A stretch of 64,000 nt of DNA, from positions 2,378,001-2,442,000 of the forward strand of contig NZ_SHKL01000001.1 in assembly GCF_004217185.1 (NCBI RefSeq), in the 5' to 3' direction. A model generated the notes under the pieces. It was not told the origin of the DNA. It saw only the letters and a program-made list of their open reading frames with translations, and ran no database searches. This stretch comes from Pseudonocardia sediminis (lineage in GTDB: Bacteria; Actinomycetota; Actinomycetes; Mycobacteriales; Pseudonocardiaceae). The translations under genes and the position numbers were made by a program. Below are positions 27,554-36,741 of the stretch, in pieces. Numbering within the stretch: position 1 is the first letter of the stretch; every line of letters starts with the position of its first letter.

Positions 27554-28897
27554 TCACCGCGTGCGGTCGGACTCCGCCATGTCGGGGGCGTCACCGGGGG
27601 AGTCCGTGTTCTCCCGCAGGCCCGAGCGCAGCGTCTCGGTCATCGCGTACGAGCAGCCCAGCGAGATCAGCGCGATCACGACCACGAACCCGGCCACGGC
27701 GTAGATGCTCCCGGTCGCCGCGACGAGTGCGGTGCAGGTCAGCGGCGCGAGCCCGCCCAGGATCGAGGCGATCTGGTAGGCCAGCGAGCTGCCCGAGTAC
27801 CGCATCCGGGTGGAGAACTGCTCGGCGAAGAAGGCCGACTGCGGCCCGTAGACGGCGCTGCGGCACGCCTGCACCACGAGTCCGCCCAGGATGAACAGCC
27901 AGACGTTGCTCGTGCTGACCAGCCAGAAGTAGGGCACGGCGAACAGCGCCAGCAGCCCCATCCCGGCCAGGAACAGCGGTCGGCGGCCGAGCCGGTCCGA
28001 CAGCAGCCCGAAGAACAGGATCATCGGGATGTCGGACAGCGACAGGAACGCGTTCGCGGTGAGAATCGTCGTGCGCTCGTAGGCCAGCTCCTGGGTGGCG
28101 TAGGCGACCAGCCACACCGAGCCGACGTAGAACGTCGAGTTCGTGGCCAGGAACGACCCCGCCGCGAGCGCGATCTCCTTCGGGTAGGTGCGGATCGCGT
28201 CGAGCACCGGCATCCGCGCCGCGGCCTTCTCGTCGAGCGTCTTCTGGAACACCGGGCTCTCGTGCAGGCCCAGCCGGATCCACATGCCGACCCCGATCAG
28301 CACGACGCTGCCCAGGAACGGCAGCCGCCAGCCCCAGGCCAGGAACTGCTCGTCGGTGAGCAGCGCCGAGAGCACCGCGAACGTCGTCGTGCCCAGCACC
28401 AGACCGAGCGGGACGCCCACCTGCGGCCAGCTGCCGTAGAACCCACGACGGTGCGACGGCGCGTGCTCGACGGCCATCAGCGCCGCACCGCCCCACTCCC
28501 CGCCGACGCCGAAGCCCTGGGCGAAGCGCAGCAGCACCAGCAGGATCGGGGCCCAGACCCCGAGCGTGTCGTAGCCGGGCAGGGCGCCCATCAGCACCGT
28601 CGCGGCGCCCATCAGCAGCAGCGAGTACACCAGCATCGGCTTGCGGCCGATCTTGTCGCCGTAGTGGGCGAACAGCGCCCCGCCGAACGGCCGCGCGATG
28701 AAGCCCACGGCGAACGTCCCGAACGCGGCGAGGGTGCCGGTCAGCGGGTCGAACGAGGGGAAGAAGACGGTGTTGAACACCAGCGCGGAGGCGGTGCCGA
28801 ACAGGAAGAAGTCGTACCACTCGATCGTCGTGCCGACGAGGCTGGCCGCGGCCACCCGTCGGGACGACCTCGCGGCCGGTGCGGCGGTCTCGGACAC
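27554..28897 (-). CDS. MFS transporter of the metabolite:H+ symporter (MHS) family
   Basis: A 447-residue symporter of the ProP/KgtP group. It starts with SLVGTTIEWYDFFLFGTA, the classic MHS opening helix, then GDKIGRKPML (motif A), RFAQGFGVGGEWGGAALMAVE and SWPQVGVPLGL. It should import an organic acid. GTG 28897 follows GAGAGGGGGA. The tartrate-dehydrogenase-like gene follows after 10 bases, which points to a C4 hydroxy-dicarboxylate as substrate (inference). Confidence 0.87.
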   Translation of the reverse strand: MSETAAPAARSSRRVAAASLVGTTIEWYDFFLFGTASALVFNTVFFPSFDPLTGTLAAFGTFAVGFIARPFGGALFAHYGDKIGRKPMLVYSLLLMGAATVLMGALPGYDTLGVWAPILLVLLRFAQGFGVGGEWGGAALMAVEHAPSHRRGFYGSWPQVGVPLGLVLGTTTFAVLSALLTDEQFLAWGWRLPFLGSVVLIGVGMWIRLGLHESPVFQKTLDEKAAARMPVLDAIRTYPKEIALAAGSFLATNSTFYVGSVWLVAYATQELAYERTTILTANAFLSLSDIPMILFFGLLSDRLGRRPLFLAGMGLLALFAVPYFWLVSTSNVWLFILGGLVVQACRSAVYGPQSAFFAEQFSTRMRYSGSSLAYQIASILGGLAPLTCTALVAATGSIYAVAGFVVVIALISLGCSYAMTETLRSGLRENTDSPGDAPDMAESDRTR

Positions 28898-29044
28898 GCG
28901 TCCCCCTCTCGCCCGGCCGCGGCGACGGCCACGATGCCGGCGCGCGGTCGCCGCGACGGTGCGGCCCGGGGTGCCGCGACGGTACGGGTCACGCCGGGTT
29001 CGTGTCGATATGCGCGATTCGCCGGTCCGGTCGGGGAGGGCGGG

Positions 29045-30259
29045 TCAGACCGCGGCGGCCCGTCGGCGCCGGGCCAGCACCCCGGCCAGGACGAACACGA
29101 CCACCCCGGCCAGCGGCACCACCAGCAGCCCGACGCGCAGGCCGACGGCGTCCGCGACGATCCCCACGACCGGCGGGGAGACCAGGAACCCGACCCGCAT
29201 CAGCCAGGTGACCAGCGTCAGCCCGGTGCCCGGCGCCAGGCCGGGGAGCTCGTCGGCGGCCGTCATCGCGCCCGGCACCAGGGTGGCCACGCCGAAGCCG
29301 GCGACACCGAAGCCGGCGATGGTGCCGAGCACGGTCGGGAACGCCAGCGCCAGGCCCATCCCGCCGGCGACGAGCACCCCGCCGGTGCGGGCCATCGCGC
29401 GCTGGCCGAACCGGTCCACCATCCGGTCGCCGAGCAGGCGACCGACGAACTGGCACCCCTGCAGGGCCACGAACCCGAGCCCGGCGACGGCGGCCGCCGC
29501 ACCGAGCGAGCCCTGCAGGTAGATCGCCGCCCACGTCTGGCCGGAGTCCTCGACGAGCGTGCCGCAGATCGCGACCAGGCCGAACGCCAGGATGAGCACG
29601 AGCACGCGGGGGGACAGCCCGGACCACGGACGGCGGCCCGCCGGGGCGGGCCCGGTGCGCTCGCCATCCTCCGGCCCGGGCAGCAGCAACGGGTAGACCG
29701 CCAGCGCGACCACCACCGCGATCGCCGACGACACCCCCAGGTGCACCGGCAGCGGGATCGCCAGTCCCGCCGCGGCGGAGCCCATCAGCCCGCCGAGCAC
29801 GGCGCCGATGCTCCACACGGCGTGGAACGAGTTCAGGATCGAGCGTCCGTAGCGGCGCTGCACGCGCAGGCCGTGCGCGTTCTGGGCGACGTCGACGATC
29901 GCGTCCGCGGCCCCGGCCAGGAACATCGCCGCGGTGAGCAGCGCCCACGTCGGCGACACCGCGACCAGGACGACACCGACCCCGATGCCGGCCATGCCGA
30001 ACGTCGACACCCGCGAGGACCGGAACCGCGCCACCAGCACGCCCGCGGCGAGCCCGGCCAGCAGCGCGCCGAGCGGGAACGCCGCGACCGCGATGCCCAT
30101 CGCGGTGTTCGACAGCCCCAGCGAGTCCTTGATCTGCGGGTAGCGGGGGAGCAGGTTCGCGAACACCAGGCCGTTGGTGCCGAACACCAGGGCGACGCCG
30201 ATCCGGGCCCGTCGTTCGGTGCGCCCCGGCCCGGTCGCCGACGTGGTTTGTTCCGTCAC
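29045..30259 (-). CDS. MFS transporter
   Basis: A 404-residue transporter with 12 predicted hydrophobic helices. The first is IGVALVFGTNGLVFANLLPRY, with the proline- and glycine-rich pattern of YbjJ/FucP-like MFS proteins. The substrate is unknown. GTG 30259 is the start because it fits the first helix and upstream residues have no similarity. That GTG lies inside a perfect 19-base palindrome. The gene stands alone, facing away from the glycosyltransferase gene's 3' end. Confidence 0.8.
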   Translation of the reverse strand: MTEQTTSATGPGRTERRARIGVALVFGTNGLVFANLLPRYPQIKDSLGLSNTAMGIAVAAFPLGALLAGLAAGVLVARFRSSRVSTFGMAGIGVGVVLVAVSPTWALLTAAMFLAGAADAIVDVAQNAHGLRVQRRYGRSILNSFHAVWSIGAVLGGLMGSAAAGLAIPLPVHLGVSSAIAVVVALAVYPLLLPGPEDGERTGPAPAGRRPWSGLSPRVLVLILAFGLVAICGTLVEDSGQTWAAIYLQGSLGAAAAVAGLGFVALQGCQFVGRLLGDRMVDRFGQRAMARTGGVLVAGGMGLALAFPTVLGTIAGFGVAGFGVATLVPGAMTAADELPGLAPGTGLTLVTWLMRVGFLVSPPVVGIVADAVGLRVGLLVVPLAGVVVFVLAGVLARRRRAAAV

Positions 30260-30266
30260 GGAACAA
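30248..30266. promoter_or_regulatory. Perfect 19-base palindrome over the MFS start codon
   Basis: TTGTTCCGTCACGGAACAA has nine-base arms around one central base (30257). The GTG start of the MFS gene (30259-30257) sits in its middle. It is a likely operator for a TetR- or GntR-like repressor, blocking transcription start or early elongation. No such regulator is adjacent. Confidence 0.55.
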
Positions 30267-30359
30267 GCATGCACGACCCGCGGACGCCGTGTCGACGCCG
30301 CGTGGGTCGGCCCCGCTCGGGCCGGTGCAGTGGGCGCCGGCGCCGTGCGCTGCGGACGG

Positions 30360-31364
30360 TCAGCGGATGCGCGCGGCGTTGATCCGGCCGCTGATCTGCT
30401 TGGCCCGGGACAGGCCCTGGTAGGCGCCCGAGCGCGCACCGTCGCGCAGCGCGCGGATCCGTGCCCGCCGGGTGCGTCCGGCCGAGCTCCAGGCGAGCAG
30501 CGAGCGTCCCCAGGGGTCGCGGGCCAGCGCGGCCGGCCCGGCCTCGCGGGCCGCCATCGCCCAGCGGTCGCCGATCTCGTCGAACCCGTCGCGGTAGGCG
30601 AACACGGCCGGCCGGATCCAGGCCATGCCCGGGTGCAGGCGCGTCATCAGCGGCGCGTAGTCGGCGATGACCTTGTCCAGGCACTCGAAGCGCGCGCCGC
30701 GGTTGGAGCTGATGCTCCCGGTGCGCATCAGGCGCATGTCGAGCAGGTAGCGCCGGGTGCCCCAGAGCAGCGGCGTGGTCGACGCCGACGCGATCCGCAG
30801 CCACATCTCGAAGTCGACGGCGCTGGCCAGCGAGGTGTCGAAGACCCCGACCTCGTCGAAACAGCTGCGGCGGATCAGCAGCGAGCTGCCGTTGTGCGGG
30901 GGGTTGTTCTCGACCAGCAGACGGTCGAGGTCACAGCGGCCCGTCGGCTGCCAGCGCAGCGCCACGACCTGCCCGCTCTCGAGCATGACCCGCGTGTGGC
31001 AGTAGACGATGCCGACGTCACGGGGCGCGTCGTGCATGACGGTGAGCATGTGGCGCAGGAACTCGGGGTGCCAGCGGTCGTCGCCGTCGAGGAACGCGAC
31101 GAACGGGGCGGAGCTCTGCGCCAGCGCCAGGTTGCGCGCCGCGCCGGAGCCGCCGTTGGGTGCCGACACGAGCCGGACCCGGGGGTCGAGCGCGGCACGG
31201 GACCGCACGACGTCGGCGGTGTCATCGGTCGAGCCGTCGTCGACGACGAGGTACTCGAAGCGGGATTCCGTCTGCGCGAGAACGGAATCAATGGCGTCAC
31301 CGATCCACGGACCCACGTTGTAGGCCGGCGTGATCACCGTCACGAGAGCGGATTCATCCCTCAC
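30360..31364 (-). CDS. Glycosyltransferase family 2
   Basis: A 334-residue GT-A enzyme that adds a sugar to a growing surface glycan at the cytoplasmic face. The N-terminus VTVITPAYNVGPWIGDAIDS, the motif VVDDGSTDDT, and the metal-binding FLDGDDRWHPEF (DxD) are clear. Acceptor motifs VDFEMWLRIA follow. GTG 31364 is eight bases after TAACGT, so the mRNA is probably leaderless. It is divergent from the TupA-like gene and near the flippase and UDP-glucose dehydrogenase, suggesting one polysaccharide locus. Confidence 0.85.
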   Translation of the reverse strand: MRDESALVTVITPAYNVGPWIGDAIDSVLAQTESRFEYLVVDDGSTDDTADVVRSRAALDPRVRLVSAPNGGSGAARNLALAQSSAPFVAFLDGDDRWHPEFLRHMLTVMHDAPRDVGIVYCHTRVMLESGQVVALRWQPTGRCDLDRLLVENNPPHNGSSLLIRRSCFDEVGVFDTSLASAVDFEMWLRIASASTTPLLWGTRRYLLDMRLMRTGSISSNRGARFECLDKVIADYAPLMTRLHPGMAWIRPAVFAYRDGFDEIGDRWAMAAREAGPAALARDPWGRSLLAWSSAGRTRRARIRALRDGARSGAYQGLSRAKQISGRINAARIR

Positions 31365-31372
31365 GGACAGAG

Positions 31373-31378
31373 ACGTTA
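31373..31378 (-). promoter_or_regulatory. Candidate -10 element of the glycosyltransferase gene
   Basis: TAACGT on the minus strand ends eight bases before GTG 31364, a leaderless TANNNT arrangement. Confidence 0.5.
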
Positions 31379-31600
31379 TCAAGCGACCATTGGGGTGGCA
31401 TGACCAGACCTGCGCAGGACGGCCGGGAGGGGGATCGGTTGCGTCAAACGGGCTGCCCGGCACCACGAGTGGTCTGTCCGGGTGAGTGCGACCACCGGCG
31501 GTGCGCGGCACAGTGATCGACGCTGCGCCGATCGGACTACCTGTGGGGGGTCCACGATGGGCGCCGGAGGGCTCGGAGGCTCCCGTCCGGGCGCCTGCAC

Positions 31601-31613
31601 TATCCTTCGCCGA
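31601..31613 (+). promoter_or_regulatory. Candidate leaderless promoter of the TupA-like gene
   Basis: TATCCT (31601-31606) stands seven bases before ATG 31614. The 230 bases between this and the divergent glycosyltransferase promoter hold the small dyad ACCACGAGTGGT near 31462 and nothing else recognisable. Confidence 0.5.
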
Positions 31614-32507
31614 ATGTCGTTCCCGGCTCGGGTCATGATCTCCCGACGACTGCGATTCCTGCCACAGCCGTTGTTCGCGATGGCCCATCACGCATTGTTC
31701 CAGGGTGAGTTGACGACTTTTCGGCGTCCCAGGACGTATTCACAGTTGTCGGCCAAGAAGAATCTGGGTGAACAGTCGGAGCTGGTCCACCGGACGGCGG
31801 ACAAGTACGCCGTGCGGTCGCACGTCGCGGAACGGATCGGTGAGCAGCACCTGATCCCGCTGCTGCAGGTGGTGGACCGGGCCGAGGACCTGGACCTGGA
31901 GTCCCTCCACGAGCCCTACGTCGTCAAGGGTGCGCACGGCTGCGACATGACGATCCTGGTCCGGGAGCCGGCCTCGGCCGACCACGCCGCGATCCGGGCG
32001 TCGGTCGCCCGCTGGCTCGACACCGACTTCTACAAGCACGGCTGGCGGGAGGCGCCCTACCGCGGGCTGCCGCGCCGCGTCGTCGTGGAGAGGTTCATCG
32101 GGGACGGGACGAAGCCGCCCGCGGACTACAAGTTCTTCATGTTCCACGGCGAGCCCGGAATGGTCGTGGTCGACCAGGACCGGTTCACCGACCACACGTC
32201 GACGATGCTGCACCCGGACTGGTGCGAGTACGCGATCTCCGGGCGGTTCGCCCAGGTCGCGCTCCCGGAGAAGCCGGCCGCCTACGACGAGATGATCGAC
32301 ATCGCGCGCAAGCTCGCCGCCGACTTCACCTTCGCCCGGATCGACCTCTACGACGTCGACGGGCACGTCTACTTCGGCGAGATCACGCACAACCCCGGCG
32401 GCGGCCTGGTCCGGCTGCAGCCGCGCGAGTTCGACCGCGCGCTGGGTGACCTGTGGCGTCTCGGCACCCCGATCCCGGAGCGCTTCGTCCGCCGTCCGGT
32501 CGGCTGA
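31614..32507 (+). CDS. TupA-like ATP-grasp protein
   Basis: A 297-residue member of the TupA-like ATP-grasp family, found in teichuronopeptide and capsule loci, where it is thought to join an amino acid or acyl group to a glycan. Seen: TYSQLSAKKNLGEQSELVHRTADKYAVR, EPYVVKGAHGCDMTIL (ATP-binding strand with Lys), PPADYKFFMFHGEP, and FARIDLYDVDGHVYFGEITHNPGGG (metal-binding Asp/Glu). The first string is given in part of its length to mark the N-terminal family signature. ATG 31614 agrees with the -10. It shares the locus with a glycosyltransferase and flippase, fitting a modified surface polymer. Confidence 0.78.
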   Translation: MSFPARVMISRRLRFLPQPLFAMAHHALFQGELTTFRRPRTYSQLSAKKNLGEQSELVHRTADKYAVRSHVAERIGEQHLIPLLQVVDRAEDLDLESLHEPYVVKGAHGCDMTILVREPASADHAAIRASVARWLDTDFYKHGWREAPYRGLPRRVVVERFIGDGTKPPADYKFFMFHGEPGMVVVDQDRFTDHTSTMLHPDWCEYAISGRFAQVALPEKPAAYDEMIDIARKLAADFTFARIDLYDVDGHVYFGEITHNPGGGLVRLQPREFDRALGDLWRLGTPIPERFVRRPVG

Positions 32508-32540
32508 GACCGGGCGGCCGGTCCGCGACCCGTGTGGCCA

Positions 32541-32565
32541 GGCCGTGACCCCGGGGGGTCAGGCC
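32541..32565. terminator. Hairpin between convergent TupA-like and flippase genes
   Basis: TGACCCC (32546-32552) and GGGGTCA (32555-32561) pair, flanked by GGCC on both sides. The right arm contains the flippase stop. There is no T-run. It may act as a two-way terminator. Confidence 0.4.
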
Positions 32566-33887
32566 GCGACCGGGGCGGAGCGCTCCGGTCGCAGCCAGCG
32601 CAGGACCTTGGGGCCGAGCGCCACGGCGAGGACGACCTCGGCCGCGAGCCAGGACCAGCCGACGGCGTCGAGCCCGAGCGGCGAGGCCAGCGCGATCGTG
32701 CCGCCGAGCATGAGCACGGCGTGCACGAACTGCAGCACCGCCAGCGGGAGCGTCCGGTTCTGCAGGCGCGACATCGTCATGTACAGCGTGACGATCACCC
32801 GTGGGAACATCGAGACCATCAGCAGCACCATCAGCCAGGTGGCGTTCTCCCGGTACTCGGTGCCGTAGAGCTGCAGCAGCAGTGGCGACGCGAGCGCGAC
32901 CAGCACCGATCCGGGCAGCACGGTGACCGCGATCCGTTTCAGGATCGACGCGGCGAACCGGTGCGCCCGACCCTCGTCCCGCGACCCCTCCACGACCAGC
33001 GAGGACGTGATCGAGGTCTGCAGCAGGTTCATCGCGATGAACACGGTCTGCGCGGGCAGCAGGAACGCCGCCTGGGCCGGCCCGAGCAGGTGCACGATCA
33101 GGACCGGCAGGAACGACGACGTGGCCTGGTTGAACACCTGCCCGGCGTAGTCGCCGGCCATGTACTGCGTCAGCGTCCGGCGGTCCGGGACGCGGGCGTC
33201 GGCCGCGGACTCCCGGGCGTGCCACGGCAGCAGGCGCCGGAAGATCAGGATGCTGAACGGGACCAGCAGCGCGATCACCGGCAGCGTCCAGGACGTGAAC
33301 ACGCCGTCGGCGAGCGAGGTCTGGGCCACGACGATGAGCAGCACCAGCTTGATGACGCCGTAGACGCCGTTCTCCAGCACGATCCACATCGCCGAGCGCA
33401 GCCCGGTCAGCACCGCGTCCTGCAGGTTGAAGATCGACCAGGCGACGGTCGAGACGACGAACCAGACCGCGAACCCGCCCGAGACGTAGAGCGGGTCGTC
33501 GGGGGTGCGCAGGAAGTGGCAGTAGGCCATCACCAGCGCCGCGCCGAGCACCGCGAGCCCGGCCGAGAGCCCGTAGGCGGTCCGCACCAGCGCCGCCGAG
33601 GACATCCCGCCGCGCGGCAGGAACCGGATCAGCGCCTGCCCGAAGTTGAGCTGGGTCAGGATCGACACCAGCATCATCAGCGAGACGAGTGCGCTGCCGC
33701 GGCCGACCTCGTCGGCGTCGAACGTGCGCGCCGCGAAGATCCAGTAGAGCAGCCCGAACCCCGAGTTGACGACGGTGTTCAGCATCAGGGCGTAGGCGTT
33801 GCGGTAGAGCGGGACGGTCATCTCCGTGCGCAGTGCACGGACCTTCCCGGCGACCGTGGCGGAGAGCCCGGGCCCGGCGGGGCTCAC
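32559..33887 (-). CDS. Polysaccharide flippase-like membrane protein (MOP superfamily)
   Basis: A 442-residue protein with about 12-14 hydrophobic helices, beginning YRNAYALMLNTVVNSGFGLLYWIFAARTF, typical of Wzx/RfbX-like exporters (only part of that helix is diagnostic). It should flip lipid-linked glycan across the membrane. GTG 33887 overlaps the TGA of the UDP-glucose dehydrogenase gene (GTGA), so they are co-translated. Together with GT2 and TupA-like genes it forms a short envelope glycan locus. Confidence 0.8.
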   Translation of the reverse strand: MSPAGPGLSATVAGKVRALRTEMTVPLYRNAYALMLNTVVNSGFGLLYWIFAARTFDADEVGRGSALVSLMMLVSILTQLNFGQALIRFLPRGGMSSAALVRTAYGLSAGLAVLGAALVMAYCHFLRTPDDPLYVSGGFAVWFVVSTVAWSIFNLQDAVLTGLRSAMWIVLENGVYGVIKLVLLIVVAQTSLADGVFTSWTLPVIALLVPFSILIFRRLLPWHARESAADARVPDRRTLTQYMAGDYAGQVFNQATSSFLPVLIVHLLGPAQAAFLLPAQTVFIAMNLLQTSITSSLVVEGSRDEGRAHRFAASILKRIAVTVLPGSVLVALASPLLLQLYGTEYRENATWLMVLLMVSMFPRVIVTLYMTMSRLQNRTLPLAVLQFVHAVLMLGGTIALASPLGLDAVGWSWLAAEVVLAVALGPKVLRWLRPERSAPVAA

Positions 33888-35263
33888 GGCGCCGACGGGG
33901 TGGGGGTGGCCGGGAGGTTGGCCGGGACGTCGTGCAGCACCCGGCCCACGCCGGTCCAGTCGAACCCGGCGCGGCCGAGGACCGCGGGGTCGAGCAGGTT
34001 GCGGGTGTCGACGACCGTCCGGTGCGCCACGACACCGGCCAGTGCGGACCAGTCCAGGGTGCGGAACTCCGGCCAGTCGGTGAGGACGACGATCGCGTCC
34101 GCGCCCTCGGCGGCCTTCTCCGGCGAGTCGACGGTCTCGAGCAGGTTGGACTCGATCGGCGTCGTCGCGGCCGGGATGCCCGGGTCGTAGCCGACGAGCT
34201 CGGCCCCGGCCTGGCGCAGCAGCGCCGCGACGCCGAGGGCGGGGGAGTCGCGCAGGTCGTCGGTGCCGGCCTTGAACGTCAGGCCGAACAGGGCGATCCG
34301 CTTGCGCGTCACCGAGCCACGCTTGCTGCCGGTGATCGCGACCCGGATCTTGTCCACCATCCGCTGGAACTGGCGGGTGTTGGTGTCGATCGTGGCGCGC
34401 AGGAGCCGGAACTCGAAGTCCGCGGAGTCGGCGACCTGCAGCAGGGCGTGCACGTCCTTGGGCAGGCACGAGCCGCCCCAGCCGGGACCGGGGTTGAGGA
34501 AGGCCTGGCCGATCCGCTTGTCGTAGCCCATCCCCTCGGTGACGTCGGTGACGTCGGCGTCGAGCCGCTCGCACAGCTCGGCCAGGGCGTTGACGTAGGA
34601 CAGCTTCATGGCCAGGAAGCAGTTCGCCGCGTACTTGATCATCTCGGCGCTGGCCGCGTCGGTGAGCACGGTCGGCGCGCCGAGGCGGGCGTAGAGCGTC
34701 GCGACGCGCTCGGCGGCGTCCTGGGAGGTGTTGGACCCGACGACGATCCGGTCGGGGTTGAGGAAGTCGTGCACGGCCGAGCCCTCGCGGAGGAACTCGG
34801 GATTGGACACGACGGCGACGTCGGCGCGTTCGAGCAGCTCCGACGTCCGGTCCGCGGTGCCGACCGGGACCGTCGACTTGTTGACGACCACGCAGCCGGA
34901 CGGGAGCACCGCGCGGGTCTCCTCGACGACCGACTCCACCGCGGCCAGGTCGGCCGTGCCGCCCACACCCATCGGGGTCGGCACGCAGAGGAACATCACC
35001 TCGGCGGGCTGGTCGCGGGCGGTGAACTCGGCGACCGCGGCGGCCGCGCCGACGACGAACGTCAGGCGTCCGGCGGCGATCCCCTCGCGGACGAGTTCGG
35101 CCAGGCCGGGTTCCCGGATGTCGACCTCGCCGGAGGTCAGGCGGGCGACCTTGGCCTCGTCGATGTCGGCACAGACCACCCGGTGTCCGAGGGACGCCAG
35201 ACAGGCCCCGGTGGTGAGACCGACGTACCCGGTACCGATGACGGCAACGCTGCGGGCGAACAC
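33884..35263 (-). CDS. ugd: UDP-glucose 6-dehydrogenase
   Basis: A 459-residue NAD-dependent enzyme that oxidises UDP-glucose to UDP-glucuronate for glycan synthesis. Rossmann motif VAVIGTGYVGLTTGACLASLG starts near residue 5 (first 20 residues only are diagnostic). Catalytic Cys is in NPGPGWGGSCLPKD and catalytic Lys in AANCFLAMKLSY. GTG 35263 is chosen: the family starts at this point and TAGCGT lies seven bases upstream; an ATG 10 codons earlier would place the -10 inside the gene. Confidence 0.93.
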   Translation of the reverse strand: MFARSVAVIGTGYVGLTTGACLASLGHRVVCADIDEAKVARLTSGEVDIREPGLAELVREGIAAGRLTFVVGAAAAVAEFTARDQPAEVMFLCVPTPMGVGGTADLAAVESVVEETRAVLPSGCVVVNKSTVPVGTADRTSELLERADVAVVSNPEFLREGSAVHDFLNPDRIVVGSNTSQDAAERVATLYARLGAPTVLTDAASAEMIKYAANCFLAMKLSYVNALAELCERLDADVTDVTEGMGYDKRIGQAFLNPGPGWGGSCLPKDVHALLQVADSADFEFRLLRATIDTNTRQFQRMVDKIRVAITGSKRGSVTRKRIALFGLTFKAGTDDLRDSPALGVAALLRQAGAELVGYDPGIPAATTPIESNLLETVDSPEKAAEGADAIVVLTDWPEFRTLDWSALAGVVAHRTVVDTRNLLDPAVLGRAGFDWTGVGRVLHDVPANLPATPTPSAP

Positions 35264-35270
35264 GGCGAGG

Positions 35271-35276
35271 ACGCTA
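35271..35276 (-). promoter_or_regulatory. Candidate -10 element of ugd
   Basis: TAGCGT on the minus strand lies seven bases before GTG 35263, giving a leaderless start for the ugd-flippase mRNA. Confidence 0.5.
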
Positions 35277-35353
35277 TCCCGGCGGCCCGGCACCGGGGCT
35301 CCCGGGTCGCGGCCGCGTTTGTGGGCCGGTGTCCCACGTCTCCGCCGCTGGTC

Positions 35354-35374
35354 TACCGTGCATCCGATCGGATG
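35354..35374 (+). promoter_or_regulatory. Promoter -10 with 14-base palindromic operator (monooxygenase 1)
   Basis: TACCGT (35354-35359) is followed at once by the perfect palindrome CATCCGATCGGATG (35361-35374), which would cover the transcription start. This is a classic repressor position. The half-site ATCCGG/ATTCGG recurs upstream of the second monooxygenase and the OYE gene. Confidence 0.55.
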
Positions 35375-35399
35375 AACGACCGAACCGGAGGGGCGTCTC

Positions 35400-36644
35400 G
35401 TGCGAATGGTCTGCGTCGGCGGTGGTCCGACGGGTCTCTACCTGGCGATCCTGGCCCGGCTGCGGTCCGGAGGCCGCGACGAGGTGACGGTCCTGGAGCG
35501 CAACGCGCCCGGACGCACGCACGGGTTCGGCGTCACCTTCGGCGAGGACCTGCTCGACGACCTCTTCCGCACCGACCCCGAGGGCGCGCCCGCGCTGCGC
35601 GCCGCGTCCCGGCTGTGGTGTGAGCAGACCGTGCGGATCGGCGACCGGCGCCCGGTGCACCTGGGCGGCAAGTACGGCTACAGCATGGGCCGGGTCACGA
35701 TGCTCGAGCTGCTCACGCGGCGGGCCGAGCAGGTCGGGGTGCGGGTGCGCCACGGCACCGCGGTGACCTCCCGCGAGGAGATCGACGCCGACGTCGTCGT
35801 GGCCGCGGACGGTGCGGGCAGCCGTCTGCGCACCGCGCGCGCCGAGCACTTCGGGACCACCGTCGAGCCGGGGGCCAACCGCTACGTCTGGCTCGGCACC
35901 GAGCGCTGCGTGGACTCGTTCTCGTTCGCGTTCGAGCACACGCCGGCCGGGTGGGTGTGGTTCTACGCCTACCCCTCGGCCGACGGGGCCAGTACCTGCA
36001 TCGTCGAGTGCTCGCCGCAGACGTGGTCCGGGCTCGGGCTGGACACGCTCCCGGCCGCCGACGGGCTGGCGCTGCTGGAGTCGGTGTTCGCCGACGCCCT
36101 CGACGGTCACCGGTTCCTCACACCGCAGGGCGGCCTGGGGGAGCAGCCGTGGCTGCGCTTCCGCGAGGTGCGCAACCGGACCTGGCGCGACGACGACCTG
36201 GTGCTCGCCGGAGACGCCGCGCACACCACCCACTTCGGCATCGGCTCCGGCACCGTGCTCGCGGTGCAGGACGCCGTGGCCCTGGCCGACGCGCTCTACG
36301 ACCGGGCCGGGCAGAGGTCCGGCGCGGAGGGCCGGCGCGCGGCACTGGCCGCCTACGACGCCCGCCGTCGCGCCGAGCTCGGCCCGATCCAGGACATGGC
36401 CCGGCGCAACATGGAGTGGTTCGAGCGGGCCGGGCAGCGACTCGACGCCGACGAGGACCCGGTGCGCTTCGCCTGGGCGCTGCTCGACCGGCGCGGGGAC
36501 ATGGGAAAGGTGCACTACGGCCTGCACCGGGCCACCCAGATCGGGCCGGTGCGCCGGGCCCGCTCGCTGGCGACGACCGCTCGCCGGGTGCGCAGGGCGG
36601 CGCGGCGCGGGGAGAGCGGCCACTCGGCGGCGCCGACCGGCTGA
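35400..36644 (+). CDS. FAD-dependent monooxygenase 1 (salicylyl/anthraniloyl-CoA hydroxylase-like)
   Basis: A 414-residue class A flavoprotein hydroxylase. GGGPTGLYLAILARLRSGG near residue 7 is the dinucleotide fold, then VAADGAGSRLR (DG motif) and VLAGDAAHTTHFGIGSGT (GD motif binding FAD ribityl). It resembles the N-terminal half of bifunctional salicylyl-CoA 5-hydroxylase and anthraniloyl-CoA monooxygenase/reductase. GTG 35400 has GGAGG 9-14 bases upstream; ATG 35406 is also possible. It stands 97 bases before a close paralogue. The substrate is probably an aryl-CoA (inference). Confidence 0.8.
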   Translation: MRMVCVGGGPTGLYLAILARLRSGGRDEVTVLERNAPGRTHGFGVTFGEDLLDDLFRTDPEGAPALRAASRLWCEQTVRIGDRRPVHLGGKYGYSMGRVTMLELLTRRAEQVGVRVRHGTAVTSREEIDADVVVAADGAGSRLRTARAEHFGTTVEPGANRYVWLGTERCVDSFSFAFEHTPAGWVWFYAYPSADGASTCIVECSPQTWSGLGLDTLPAADGLALLESVFADALDGHRFLTPQGGLGEQPWLRFREVRNRTWRDDDLVLAGDAAHTTHFGIGSGTVLAVQDAVALADALYDRAGQRSGAEGRRAALAAYDARRRAELGPIQDMARRNMEWFERAGQRLDADEDPVRFAWALLDRRGDMGKVHYGLHRATQIGPVRRARSLATTARRVRRAARRGESGHSAAPTG

Positions 36645-36665
36645 TCCACCGGGCGGGCACTCCCC

Positions 36666-36697
36666 GTGATCATTCGGAGTAGTCGCTCTCGTACCGT
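36666..36697 (+). promoter_or_regulatory. Promoter region of monooxygenase 2 with shared GTGATCATTCGGAG motif
   Basis: GTGATCATTCGGAG (36666-36679) is 13/14 identical to GTGATCATCCGGAG before the OYE gene. TACCGT (36692-36697), the same -10 as monooxygenase 1, follows. This suggests a common regulator for the three oxidoreductases. Confidence 0.45.
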
Positions 36698-36741
36698 TGT
36701 GCCCGGCGCCGGCCGTCGGGGCGGGCCGGGAGGATGTGCTC

